Source: Muricauda sp. MAR_2010_75 (GTDB lineage: Bacteria; Bacteroidota; Bacteroidia; Flavobacteriales; Flavobacteriaceae). Taken from it: a DNA stretch of 64,000 nt. The stretch is taken from contig NZ_JQNJ01000001.1 in assembly GCF_000745185.1 (NCBI RefSeq), forward strand, positions 2,958,501 to 3,022,500. The letters are read 5' to 3'. Made by a program: the position numbers and the translations under genes. Below, one piece after another: positions 18,817-26,504 of this stretch; position 1 is the first letter of the stretch; the number at the start of each line of letters is the position of its first letter. The notes beneath the pieces are model-generated. The model ran no database searches, was not told the DNA's origin, and saw nothing but the letters and a program-made list of their open reading frames with translations.

Positions 18817-19076
18817 TTTTTTGACAGTACGTCCTTGAGCATACGGATGTCAAGACTGGCATCGGCGTACATCTGCTTGAGTTTGCGGTTCTCCTCCTCG
18901 AGTTCCTTCAAGCGCTTCATATGCGCAACTTCCATGCCCCCGTACTTCTTCCTCCAATAATAAAAAGTGCTGGTGTCAATCCCCATCTCACGGGATATGT
19001 CACCCACCTTGCGGCCCTGTTCGTTCTCTTTCAGTGCCTTGATGATCTGGCTCTCGGTAAACTTGCTTTTTTTCAT
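18810..19076 (-). CDS. IS3-family transposase OrfA, copy 1
   Basis: 88-aa DNA-binding subunit. The helix-turn-helix SQIIKALKENEQGRKVGDI...GIDTSTFYYWRKKYGG is followed by a leucine-zipper-like coiled coil (MKRLKELEEENRKLKQMYAD), which mediates dimerisation in IS3 elements. It ends in SKKF at the A6G slippery site that allows a -1 shift into OrfB. Identical in protein sequence to copy 2. Confidence 0.93.
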   Translation of the reverse strand: MKKSKFTESQIIKALKENEQGRKVGDISREMGIDTSTFYYWRKKYGGMEVAHMKRLKELEEENRKLKQMYADASLDIRMLKDVLSKKF

Positions 19077-19122
19077 GTGACAGTTAAAATTTAAAGTTAG
19101 AAAATCTGAATTTTAAACTGTC

Positions 19123-19181
19123 CTACATTTTTAGGGAAGGCTACATTTTTAGGGAAGGCTACATTTTTAGGGAAGGCTACA
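19123..19181. repeat. Tandem triplication of the IS terminal sequence
   Basis: The 18-bp unit CTACATTTTTAGGGAAGG occurs three times in a row (19123, 19141, 19159), closed by CTACA at 19181. It corresponds to the outer terminus of the IS inverted repeat. Copy 2 of the IS has the terminus only once and lacks the extra AC in the first unit. Confidence 0.93.
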
Positions 19182-19257
19182 ACTTAAATGATAATATTAA
19201 GCAAGAGGGAACTATAAAAAAGTAAGAACCGCATATTTACTCAATTCTTTGATTCAG

Positions 19258-19524
19258 ATGGACAGCGAATTTAAGATTAAGGCCATTATTATTGATGATG
19301 AAGCACGGCATCATGAAACATTGAGTAAAATGTTAACCAATTTCTGTCCCGAAATTCAATTATTGGGAGATGCCTTCAATGTAGAAGAGGCAATTGATCT
19401 TATCAATGAAAAGAATCCACAACTCATTTTTTTGGATATTGAGATGCCTGGCGGAAACGGTTTCACACTTTTTGACCATTTTGATGATCCTCCTTTTGAA
19501 TCTCGTATTTTGATGAGCGTTTAG
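19258..19524 (+). pseudogene. Truncated receiver domain of a LytTR-type response regulator
   Basis: MDSEFKIKAIIIDDEARHHE opens a receiver domain with the acidic pair DDE and phosphoacceptor Asp in LIFLDIEMPGGNG. Phosphorylation would be expected on that Asp. The frame ends after about 88 codons, before the lysine-bearing end of the receiver, and no LytTR output domain follows. A different frame (19500-19631) then stays open for about 43 codons and may be the tail of another gene. An intact homologue would have about 240 aa. The break lies next to the IS scar, suggesting a deletion junction. Probably non-functional. Confidence 0.65.
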
Positions 19525-19676
19525 ATAAGGATGTGGACTACGTAAGCCACACCTTGCAAGTTGATTTTTCCAATGAAGGTCGCTTGCACCGAAACGGATA
19601 TCGTAATCATCACTTGAACAATAAGTTTTAATAGGGTAGACTATCTAATCCTACCGAAAATATGTATGGGCAACAA

Positions 19677-20486
19677 TTAAATAAACTGTGCCAGTTCCCT
19701 GCAAAGAACAAGAACTGAAATGCACAGCACCACATAACCAAACCCTTTTTTTAAACTCTTTTCAGCAATAAAATGCGAACAGTGTATGCCTATGGCCATT
19801 CCCGTTAAGGAAATGGCGGAGAAACTGAGCAACAATATCCAATCTATCTCAATACTGCCCATATCTCCAATAAATCCAATGAAAGACTTTAGGGCTATGA
19901 TTGTAAGTGATGTGGTAATAGCTCTTTTTATGGGAAGTCTTAAAAAAAGGATAAGCACGGGAACAATCAAAAAACCACCTCCGGTACCTGTTATTCCGGT
20001 TATGATACCGATTCCTGTACCAAACAAGAAAATGGGAAGGTAATGTTGCTTGGGTTTGGACGATGTTGGTGATTTTTTCTTCGCATCTTTTATGGTCTGT
20101 ATGGCAGCTATGGCCATTAATGCACTAAAGAATACCATTATTGCCAAGTCCCGTGTAATGGTAAGGTCATTATTTATCTGATAGAGTACAGAGGGGATTG
20201 AGGGCAATAGGAACTTGCGTACCAGAAAGACCGTTATAACCATAGGAATGGAAAAAAGTAGGGCCAATTGCCAATCCATGTGCTGTTTTCTTGCATTGAG
20301 CAATACACCTGCGGAAGCTGACATGCCTACAACAAATAAAGAATGGGCTGTAGCAGAGTGCATATCCATTAAGAACAGATAATTGAATATGGGAACGGCC
20401 ATTGCAGATCCGCCACTCCCGGTAGATCCCATGATCAATCCTATGGCAAATGCACCCACATATCCTATAAGTTGGAAAGTTTCCAT
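19677..20486 (-). CDS. TauE/SafE family sulfite/anion exporter
   Basis: 269-aa integral membrane protein with about eight hydrophobic helices. Family-typical repeats are present: GLIMGSTGSGGSAMAVPIF in the first half and GIITGITGTGGGFLIVPV in the second, the duplicated TauE motif. It probably moves sulfite or sulfo-organic anions out of the cell. It lies downstream of a cytochrome and a Tat-exported DsrE-like protein on the same strand, which supports a role in sulfur oxidation. The 103-bp gap upstream holds a hairpin that could lower its expression relative to the first two genes. Confidence 0.9.
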   Translation of the reverse strand: METFQLIGYVGAFAIGLIMGSTGSGGSAMAVPIFNYLFLMDMHSATAHSLFVVGMSASAGVLLNARKQHMDWQLALLFSIPMVITVFLVRKFLLPSIPSVLYQINNDLTITRDLAIMVFFSALMAIAAIQTIKDAKKKSPTSSKPKQHYLPIFLFGTGIGIITGITGTGGGFLIVPVLILFLRLPIKRAITTSLTIIALKSFIGFIGDMGSIEIDWILLLSFSAISLTGMAIGIHCSHFIAEKSLKKGFGYVVLCISVLVLCRELAQFI

Positions 20487-20532
20487 TGATGAGTGATGTT
20501 CTCTTGAAGTTGAAAATAGCGCACATAAAAAC

Positions 20533-20560
20533 CCAAGGGGCCATCCATTATAGCCCCTTT
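20533..20560 (-). terminator. Intercistronic hairpin, possible attenuator
   Basis: AAGGGGC / GCCCCTT with an 11-nt loop. Read leftward it is followed by GGGTTTTTA, a short T run. It lies between the DsrE-like gene and tauE and may cause partial termination. Confidence 0.45.
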
Positions 20561-20589
20561 AAAGTTTATGCTATTGCCCGAAGAAATAA

Positions 20590-21279
20590 TTATCCTCCAG
20601 CGTAGATGTAGGAACAGCCGTGCTCTTGGGCGCGGCCTAGGGCCCAAACCCCAGAGGGAACCAATTGGATTCCTGGAAGGATGGCATCTACCCATTCGTC
20701 ATACACCTCTTTTGGATCCAACCCCATTTTTTGAGCCGCCACGCTTGAGTATACTGTTATGGCAAGGTTGCACACGCAGAACATGGCCCCACGTTCTTGC
20801 AGGCGCTTAATGCCATCAATGATTGGCAAGGGCAAATCGCCTTCCTGGGGTTCAAAATAGGGGTTCCGAAGTGAAGGTTTCTGGGTGGCATTGTCATTTA
20901 TTTTAAAGACTTCACCGAGCTTGTATTTTTTCCAAATATCGGAATGCAGAGCAAAAGGAATGGCATCGTGCCTAAGAACGGTCATGGCCGTAATGTCACT
21001 GTCAGGAGATCCTGTTTCATTATTGCTCAGATAAAAGGCCCAATTCCAGATAACGGGAAAACCGTTATGTGGCATGGAACCATCAAACACCGTGCGGTGT
21101 GTTCCCTTGATTTTTTTGAACCAAGCTTCGGCATCACTAACTTCTAGAGCTTCATTTTCCGCTTCTGAAAGTTTTGGATACCACGGGCTCAATGGGTTTG
21201 TTACTGCGGCCATTGTACTGGCTGTTGTTCCCAAAGCCAGTGTTCCGATAAACATTCGTCTCGATTGATGATCTTTCAT
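20590..21279 (-). CDS. Tat-exported DsrE-like protein
   Basis: 229 aa. The N-terminus has a twin-arginine-type signal (SRRMFIGTLALGTTASTMAA), so a folded, perhaps cofactor-bearing, periplasmic protein is expected. The body has a DsrE/F-like alpha/beta pattern. Near the C-terminus GAMFCVCNLAITVYSS carries a CxC pair, and a segment rich in Gly and Cys (AQEHGCSYIYAGG) ends the protein. DsrE-fold proteins often carry sulfur on cysteine, which fits the neighbours. The start codon is 2 bp from the cytochrome stop, so the two are translationally close. Exact sulfur role is inference. Confidence 0.75.
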   Translation of the reverse strand: MKDHQSRRMFIGTLALGTTASTMAAVTNPLSPWYPKLSEAENEALEVSDAEAWFKKIKGTHRTVFDGSMPHNGFPVIWNWAFYLSNNETGSPDSDITAMTVLRHDAIPFALHSDIWKKYKLGEVFKINDNATQKPSLRNPYFEPQEGDLPLPIIDGIKRLQERGAMFCVCNLAITVYSSVAAQKMGLDPKEVYDEWVDAILPGIQLVPSGVWALGRAQEHGCSYIYAGG

Positions 21280-21281
21280 TA

Positions 21282-22316
21282 CTACTTATTTTTGATTAAA
21301 TTAAATTCCTTTTTGTAATACTCCATAATGGGTTGAAAAGGCCCCAATTGATGTTGAACCAATGAAAAACTGTCCACATAGGGGCCATAAGGGGTGGACA
21401 CTGGTTTCTTTTTTAGATTAGGGAAGTCTTCTTCCAAATTCTTTTTTTTAGGTCTTTCTTGTTGATTGATAAACCCTGCTACATCATAAGCCTCCGCATC
21501 TGTGAGAATGGGATTTTTATAAGTAGTGCCATAGGGCATATTGCCTTTAATAAAGCTTGCAGCCGTTATCACTCGCGTCATTCCAGCTCCATTATTATAG
21601 GAATCCTCGCCCCAGAGTGGAGGATATTGGTAAATCTGTCCATCCAATGCCAATTTTCCTTGGCCGTCATTGCCATGGCATTCCGCACATTGCTTGGCAA
21701 AAATATTTTTCCCATTTTCAAGGTTCACTGGGCGGTTTGGAATCTGTATGCTCACAAACCCTTGTCCTTCTATTTTTCCATCAGAGGGAGCATAGCGACC
21801 CAACCATTCCAAATAGGCTACAAATGCTTTCATTTCATTACTGTCCTCCGGAAGTGCGGTACCGTTCATGCTACGTTGCATACAGCCATTGATGCGTTCC
21901 TCAAGAGATCCCATTTTGTTTTCCCGGTTCCGGAACTGAGGGAAACGTTTTGTTATACCGATCAACGGGGCCGCATACGGTTTGGTTCCCGATAAAAGGT
22001 GACAATTGTTGCAGGAAAGGTGATTTCCAGCATACGGATTTTTGCTATCTGGACCTAGATATTTTGGTGTATGTTGAAATAATTCGAAACCATACTTGAT
22101 GGTCTTGCTCTTTTCGGAATCCCCCAAAAGGGAAATACTATAGTTTTGATAGTAGACATCCCCGTTGTCCTGACCATCAAAGAGAACATTGTCCATACCA
22201 AAGACGCACGCCATTAATCCCAAGGAAAGGGCAATGATGCCCAAAATAGGGTAGAGGAGCATTTTGTGGAGTCGTTCCATGCCCAACAGCATTCTATTTT
22301 GCCCAGGTACGGCCAT
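21282..22316 (-). CDS. Di-haem c-type cytochrome, TsdA-like (putative thiosulfate dehydrogenase)
   Basis: 344 aa with one N-terminal membrane anchor (MLLYPILGIIALSLGLMAC), then two haem-attachment sites: CNNCH at residues 102-106 and CAECH at 210-214. Between them SLEERINGCMQRSMNGTALP resembles the signature region of thiosulfate dehydrogenase TsdA, which oxidises thiosulfate to tetrathionate in the periplasm. Conserved Met residues (AGMTRVITAASFIKGNMPYG) may be distal haem ligands. It is first in a three-gene unit with the DsrE-like protein and TauE. A start at the internal ATG at 22280 is possible. The TsdA call is by motif only; other electron-transfer roles remain open. Confidence 0.8.
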   Translation of the reverse strand: MAVPGQNRMLLGMERLHKMLLYPILGIIALSLGLMACVFGMDNVLFDGQDNGDVYYQNYSISLLGDSEKSKTIKYGFELFQHTPKYLGPDSKNPYAGNHLSCNNCHLLSGTKPYAAPLIGITKRFPQFRNRENKMGSLEERINGCMQRSMNGTALPEDSNEMKAFVAYLEWLGRYAPSDGKIEGQGFVSIQIPNRPVNLENGKNIFAKQCAECHGNDGQGKLALDGQIYQYPPLWGEDSYNNGAGMTRVITAASFIKGNMPYGTTYKNPILTDAEAYDVAGFINQQERPKKKNLEEDFPNLKKKPVSTPYGPYVDSFSLVQHQLGPFQPIMEYYKKEFNLIKNK

Positions 22317-22400
22317 ATTGTCTTTAATAGTTTAGTTTACAGTTTTTCAAAAAATCGTTTAATTGACTAAAGTGTCATGTGATTTTTTTTTTGAAGTGTG

Positions 22401-22408
22401 CAAACGTA
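22401..22408 (-). promoter_or_regulatory. Candidate -7 box of the sulfur operon
   Basis: CAAACGTA on the plus strand reads TACGTTTG leftward, an exact TAnnTTTG match, 85 bp before the cytochrome start. No TTG is found at the usual spacing. Confidence 0.4.
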
Positions 22409-22597
22409 TCAAGTCAATGGGGAAAACTATATAAAGAACACGTGCATGTTGTGTGTACCAAGGGGTTATGTTAAGTGGACAGATAGACTTAAATTCTTAA
22501 AAATTGGTAAACAATGGGTAGACAGAAATTTGTATTTCATTGAAACCCAATGCTCAAAATTCTGTTAAATAATAAGTGCTTGGAACGGAAAATTATA

Positions 22598-24262
22598 TCA
22601 ACTTCCTTGGTCCCATTGGGAGAGAAAAGAAAAAAGATCGTCTTCTTGTGTCATTTTCAGCTTTTTCCTTAGCCGATATCGCGCCGTTTTGGCACTCTCG
22701 GGAGAGATCCCCAAAATATTGGAGGTTTCCTTAATGTTCAAATTCAAACGGGCAAGGGCAGCAACTTTTAGGTCGTTGCTGCTGAGTTCGGGAAAACTTT
22801 CTTTTAGTGCAGTGAGGAAGTTGGAATGCACCTGTTCAAAATGTACTTTAAAATCTTCCCAGTCTTTTTCCCGGGACCTGTGCTGTCTTATAACCTGTTC
22901 TATTTGGTTAAAGTATTTGACCTTATCCTTTTGTGAAGCATTCTTAAGGGCCTTTAATTGGGAATGAAGGTTTTCGAACAACTCGTTTTTTTGAACAAAA
23001 TTAAGAGCGTAGGAAGCCAACTCCTTATTTTTGAAATGCAGTTGGTTTTCCAGTTCAATCTGCTTCAATCTTTGATTTTCAATTATTGTTGCATTGAGCT
23101 TTTCTTGGGAAACCAAAAGTTCCCTTTGTTTTTTATTCCTCAGCTTTAGGCTCCATATCAAGGAGATTGAAAGAAGGGTGATCATAAAAACACCAATTCC
23201 CAAGATCCATTTTATTTTTGAATCTGTCCGTTTTGTTTGGTTAAGATACGCCAGTTGATTGTCCTTTTCCCTTAACTCATTTTCAAATTCCATAGCGGCA
23301 ATTTGTTTGGATTTGTCCGTGTTGTAAATAGAGTCCTTCAAGGCAATGTATTGGTCATAGTACTCAAGTGATTCTTCGAGTTTTCCTTCCTGTTTCTTCA
23401 AGAGCTTTAATTCCCGAAACGCATTCAGTTTGTATTTTTTTAAGTTCTTTTTATCCGCTCCTGTAAGTGCCAACTTCAGTTGGGCCTCAGATGCCTCAAA
23501 TTCATTGCGCAACCGCAACAGATGCCCATATAAAACAAGATTGCTGATTTTCCCGTCTTCATCGCCCACTTCTTTCCCCAAAACCATGGATTGTCTGATG
23601 TGGTATTCTGCCTGCTCCAGTTCCCCTTCCTCCATAAAAAGTTGTCCCAACCGGTTATGCGCTTCGGCCATGCCGTACGTAAAATTGTTTGCTGAATGTA
23701 TGGCCAGGGCATTGTCCAAAAAGTTTTTGGCATCAAGTAGATTATCTTGTGCAAGAAAGACATCGGCCATTTTGGTGTATGTGGTCGCTATTCTATCCTT
23801 TAGGTCATGGGCCGTGAATTTTTCCATTGCCTTTTCATAGAGATCCTTGGCTTTTGGAAATTCATCGATATCCGCATAGACCATACCAATGTTCAGAAAA
23901 CAATTGGCAAGGCCCACATCATCCCCAATTTCTTCAAACATGGTTTTGGACTCCACAAGGTTTTCCAGGGCAGACTTGGGGTTGCCTTGGGCCCAATACG
24001 AAACACCAATAATTCTTCTGGCCTTGGCCATTCCGGGAATATACCCCAGATCTTTTGCCATTTGTAGCGCTTGGGTTCCATAGGTAACGGATTTTTTGGT
24101 GTCCACAATCCAATATTCATAACCTAGATCGTTCAGGATATCCACTCTTTCAATCTGTGATAGCGCATCCTGGGCCAACAAATACTCCAAGCTGTCCAAA
24201 CTTTTTTGTCCTTGGATCATGGTCAATACAAAAAAGAAGAAAATAGTTGTTGAGGTCTTCAT
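22598..24262 (-). CDS. TPR sensor protein with C-terminal LuxR-like HTH
   Basis: 554 aa: signal sequence or first membrane segment, periplasmic TPR array (about residues 25-330, e.g. ALENLVESKTMFEEIGDDVGLANCFLNIGMVYADIDEF), one membrane helix (IKWILGIGVFMITLLSISLIW), a cytoplasmic coiled coil (RELLVSQEKLNATIIENQRLKQIELENQLHFKNKELAS) and a C-terminal HTH (LSSNDLKVAALARLNLNIKETSNILGISPESAKTARYRLRKKL). This layout is a common Bacteroidetes one-component regulator class that senses at the envelope. There is no receiver or kinase domain. It is transcribed alone, downstream of a well-matched promoter. Target unknown; the neighbouring sulfur operon on the same strand is one possibility. Confidence 0.85.
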   Translation of the reverse strand: MKTSTTIFFFFVLTMIQGQKSLDSLEYLLAQDALSQIERVDILNDLGYEYWIVDTKKSVTYGTQALQMAKDLGYIPGMAKARRIIGVSYWAQGNPKSALENLVESKTMFEEIGDDVGLANCFLNIGMVYADIDEFPKAKDLYEKAMEKFTAHDLKDRIATTYTKMADVFLAQDNLLDAKNFLDNALAIHSANNFTYGMAEAHNRLGQLFMEEGELEQAEYHIRQSMVLGKEVGDEDGKISNLVLYGHLLRLRNEFEASEAQLKLALTGADKKNLKKYKLNAFRELKLLKKQEGKLEESLEYYDQYIALKDSIYNTDKSKQIAAMEFENELREKDNQLAYLNQTKRTDSKIKWILGIGVFMITLLSISLIWSLKLRNKKQRELLVSQEKLNATIIENQRLKQIELENQLHFKNKELASYALNFVQKNELFENLHSQLKALKNASQKDKVKYFNQIEQVIRQHRSREKDWEDFKVHFEQVHSNFLTALKESFPELSSNDLKVAALARLNLNIKETSNILGISPESAKTARYRLRKKLKMTQEDDLFSFLSQWDQGS

Positions 24263-24295
24263 TTTACAAGTGGATACGTTATATGCTGAAAACTA

Positions 24296-24327
24296 CAAAG
24301 TTAAATCATTCGCAACTTCCATGACAA
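24296..24327 (-). promoter_or_regulatory. Promoter of the TPR-LuxR gene
   Basis: Read leftward: TTG (24325-24327), 21 nt, TAACTTTG (24296-24303). Both parts match the Bacteroidetes consensus. It lies 33 bp upstream of the start codon. Confidence 0.6.
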
Positions 24328-24529
24328 TAGGGAATCATTATTGGCCAAATGTTGAATTTATAGTGTTGGAATTTATTGGTAGAAATTGTATTGGGATATA
24401 GTTTTTTACGACTCTTAGTATGTATCGGGAAATGATGGAAAGGACCTCGAGTTTGTTTTATCTGATGGAGATAATGGAATTTCGGCTCCGTGTTGGGTGA
24501 ACTATCATGAAAAAGTACAACATAAAAAC

Positions 24530-25108
24530 ATGATGATCAGAAAAGCTAGAATAGAAGATTCAAAAGACATTGCAGCACTGCTTATGTTGGCAATGGACCA
24601 AATAGTTTTTGATTTTATAGGAGATAATTCAGTTGAAAAGGCCATTCGTTTTTTAGAAAGCTTGGTATGTATGGAAGCTAATCAATATTCGTATGAGAAT
24701 TGTTGGGTCGCAGAAATAGGAGATGAGATTATAGCTATGGCAAATGTCTATGATGGTTCAGAATTGCATCGCTTAAGAGCACCTGTTACGGAAAAGATAG
24801 CGGCAATGTTCAAAAAGGGGTTTAATCCAGAAGATGAGACGCAAAGTGGAGAAATTTACATAGATAGTCTAGGGGTACGTACCTATTGGCAAGGCAAAGG
24901 AATTGGTTCAACAATGCTTAATTTCTTGATCGACCAATATGTGAACAAATTGAATAGGACGATTGGTTTACTTGTGGACATGGATAATGGTAATGCTAAA
25001 AGATTATATGCACGGCTCGGTTTTGCAAAAGTTGGAGAAAAGCAGTTGTCCGGAAAAAAGATGGAGCATCTTCAAATTAATATGGCAATGCGCTTGAACA
25101 ATGTATAA
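24530..25108 (+). CDS. GNAT family N-acetyltransferase
   Basis: 193 aa from the ATG at 24530, chosen because MMIRKARIEDSKDIAALL is the usual GNAT start; an upstream ATG at 24497 would add 11 residues. The acetyl-CoA-binding motif A is IDSLGVRTYWQGKGIGSTML, where QGKGIG contacts the pyrophosphate. Motif B GNAKRLYARLGFAKVGEKQLSG completes the fold. Substrate unknown. It stands alone, 133 bp before IS copy 2. Codon usage and base composition look more AT-rich than the flanking housekeeping genes, which may indicate transfer. Confidence 0.88.
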   Translation: MMIRKARIEDSKDIAALLMLAMDQIVFDFIGDNSVEKAIRFLESLVCMEANQYSYENCWVAEIGDEIIAMANVYDGSELHRLRAPVTEKIAAMFKKGFNPEDETQSGEIYIDSLGVRTYWQGKGIGSTMLNFLIDQYVNKLNRTIGLLVDMDNGNAKRLYARLGFAKVGEKQLSGKKMEHLQINMAMRLNNV

Positions 25109-25237
25109 TGCTCGTTTTCTAAAACAGGCTTACCAAAGTAAAACACACTATAACAATTGATATATGTGTTTAATTGTAAGACATTCATTTTGGATTTTTA
25201 AAATTCATTGAGCTATCTTTTTAACAGGTAGGAAATA

Positions 25238-25241
25238 GACT
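25238..25241. repeat. IS target-site duplication, left copy
   Basis: GACT directly before the IS left end; matches 26464-26467. Confidence 0.8.
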
Positions 25242-25308
25242 TGTAGCCTTCCCTAAAAATAGGACAGTTTAAAATTCAGATTTTCTAACTTTAAATTTTA
25301 ACTGTCAC

Positions 25309-25575
25309 ATGAAAAAAAGCAAGTTTACCGAGAGCCAGATCATCAAGGCACTGAAAGAGAACGAACAGGGCCGCAAGGTGGGTGACATATCCCGTGAGAT
25401 GGGGATTGACACCAGCACTTTTTATTATTGGAGGAAGAAGTACGGGGGCATGGAAGTTGCGCATATGAAGCGCTTGAAGGAACTCGAGGAGGAGAACCGC
25501 AAACTCAAGCAGATGTACGCCGATGCCAGTCTTGACATCCGTATGCTCAAGGACGTACTGTCAAAAAAGTTCTAG
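25309..25575 (+). CDS. IS3-family transposase OrfA, copy 2
   Basis: 88 aa, identical in protein sequence to copy 1. HTH (residues about 8-45) and leucine-zipper coiled coil (about 53-75). The last codons before the stop contain the A AAA AAG heptamer at 25563-25569, the standard IS3 slippery site for OrfAB production. Confidence 0.94.
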   Translation: MKKSKFTESQIIKALKENEQGRKVGDISREMGIDTSTFYYWRKKYGGMEVAHMKRLKELEEENRKLKQMYADASLDIRMLKDVLSKKF

Positions 25576-26447
25576 GGCCTTCCGACAAGAAGCAGCGCGC
25601 CAAATATCTCCAGGAGGCCTATTCTGTATGTGTATCGCGTTCCTGTGGGGTACTGGACCTTGCCCGGTCGATGTGGTACTACCATAGCAGGAGGGACGAC
25701 ACCGAGGTCGTCGATGCCCTTTCCAGGCTGGCCGAAGAGCTGCCGACAAGGGGATTCGAGGTGTATTACAAGCGTTTGCGTCGCGAAGGCCGCAACTGGA
25801 ACAGGAAACGGGTGTTGAGGGTCTACAGGTCCATGAACCTAAAACTCAGGAGGAAGCACAAGAAGAGGCTTCCTGCAAGGACAAAGAACCCACTGGGGGC
25901 CCCGATGGAGCTCAACGAGGTCTGGAGCATGGACTTTATGGCCGATGTGCTGTCCGATGGAAGGAAGATAAGGGTGTTCAATGTGATGGACGACTGCAAC
26001 CGGGAGGCACTGGCCATGGACGTGGGGCTGAACTATCCGGCGATAAGGGTAGTGGAGACCTTATCACAACTGGAGGAGGAAATAGGCCTGCCAAAGACCA
26101 TACGCTGCGACAACGGTCCGGAGTTCATATCCAAGGCCCTATCACAATGGTGCAAGGCCAAACGTGTCGAGCTGCAGTTCATCCAGCCCGGCAAGCCCAT
26201 GCAGAACGGATATATGGAACGCCTGAACAGGTTTTACAGGGAGGATGTGCTCGATGCCTATTGGTTCAACGACCTCCACCAAGTAAGGGCACTGACCCAA
26301 AAATGGATGGAGGATTACAATACAAGGCATCCCCATTCATCCATCGGGGATATGCCGCCCAGGGAATACAAGAAACGTTTCGGGGAAGAATTCTTCCCCG
26401 AAACAGACAACATTAATGATAATTTTATGAATTTAGCGATGTCCTAA
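25569..26447 (+). CDS. IS3-family transposase OrfB, copy 2
   Basis: DDE transposase core, read after a -1 shift at 25563-25569; the frame is open from GTT at 25569 (KVLGPSDKKQRAKYL). Catalytic residues are Asp in VWSMDFMADV, Asp in RCDNGPEF and Glu in GYMERLNRF. An internal ATG at 25671 could start a shorter product. It has Glu in KWMEDYNTRHPHS where copy 1 has Gly. It ends 16 bp from the IS tip. Confidence 0.94.
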   Translation, partial: VLGPSDKKQRAKYLQEAYSVCVSRSCGVLDLARSMWYYHSRRDDTEVVDALSRLAEELPTRGFEVYYKRLRREGRNWNRKRVLRVYRSMNLKLRRKHKKRLPARTKNPLGAPMELNEVWSMDFMADVLSDGRKIRVFNVMDDCNREALAMDVGLNYPAIRVVETLSQLEEEIGLPKTIRCDNGPEFISKALSQWCKAKRVELQFIQPGKPMQNGYMERLNRFYREDVLDAYWFNDLHQVRALTQKWMEDYNTRHPHSSIGDMPPREYKKRFGEEFFPETDNINDNFMNLAMS

Positions 26448-26463
26448 AAGGGGTAAGGCTACA

Positions 26464-26467
26464 GACT
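26464..26467. repeat. IS target-site duplication, right copy
   Basis: GACT directly after the IS right end; matches 25238-25241. Confidence 0.8.
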
Positions 26468-26504
26468 TAAGGAAAAAACTGAAAATCAAAATATTTTGAA
26501 TGAT

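Larger units (their letters stand above)
17922..19145 (-). mobile_element. IS3-family insertion sequence, copy 1
   Basis: About 1,224 bp. The left end starts TGTAGCCTTACCCC, and the right end, read inward on the minus strand, starts TGTAGCCTTCCCT, forming imperfect terminal inverted repeats. It carries orfA and orfB with an A6G frameshift site. It is almost identical to copy 2 (25242-26463) in opposite orientation; one Gly/Glu difference is seen in orfB, plus a 2-bp insertion near the orfA-proximal end. The flanking tetranucleotides (TCAT and ACTT) do not match, so there is no target duplication. This fits a deletion or recombination after insertion. The orfA-proximal end is followed by two extra copies of the terminal sequence. 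Confidence 0.92.
25242..26463 (+). mobile_element. IS3-family insertion sequence, copy 2 (intact)
   Basis: 1,222 bp with TGTAGCCTTCCCT at the left end and its imperfect inverted counterpart (GGGGTAAGGCTACA) at the right. It is flanked by a 4-bp target duplication GACT (25238-25241 and 26464-26467). It encodes orfA and orfB with the A6G -1 frameshift signal at 25563-25569. The intact ends and duplication show a simple, fairly recent insertion. It lies 41 bp upstream of the Crp/Fnr start at 26505 and may have separated that gene from its promoter. Confidence 0.95.

Noticed and set aside
15477..25300. Second copy of the tRNA-Pro 3' end as an attachment site
   Set aside because: I find no repeat of the T-arm/acceptor sequence in the accessory segment, so only one boundary is suggested.
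17922..26463. Composite transposon carrying the sulfur module
   Set aside because: The outer flanks do not share a target duplication (TCAT versus GACT), and copy 2 has its own GACT duplication, so it inserted by itself.
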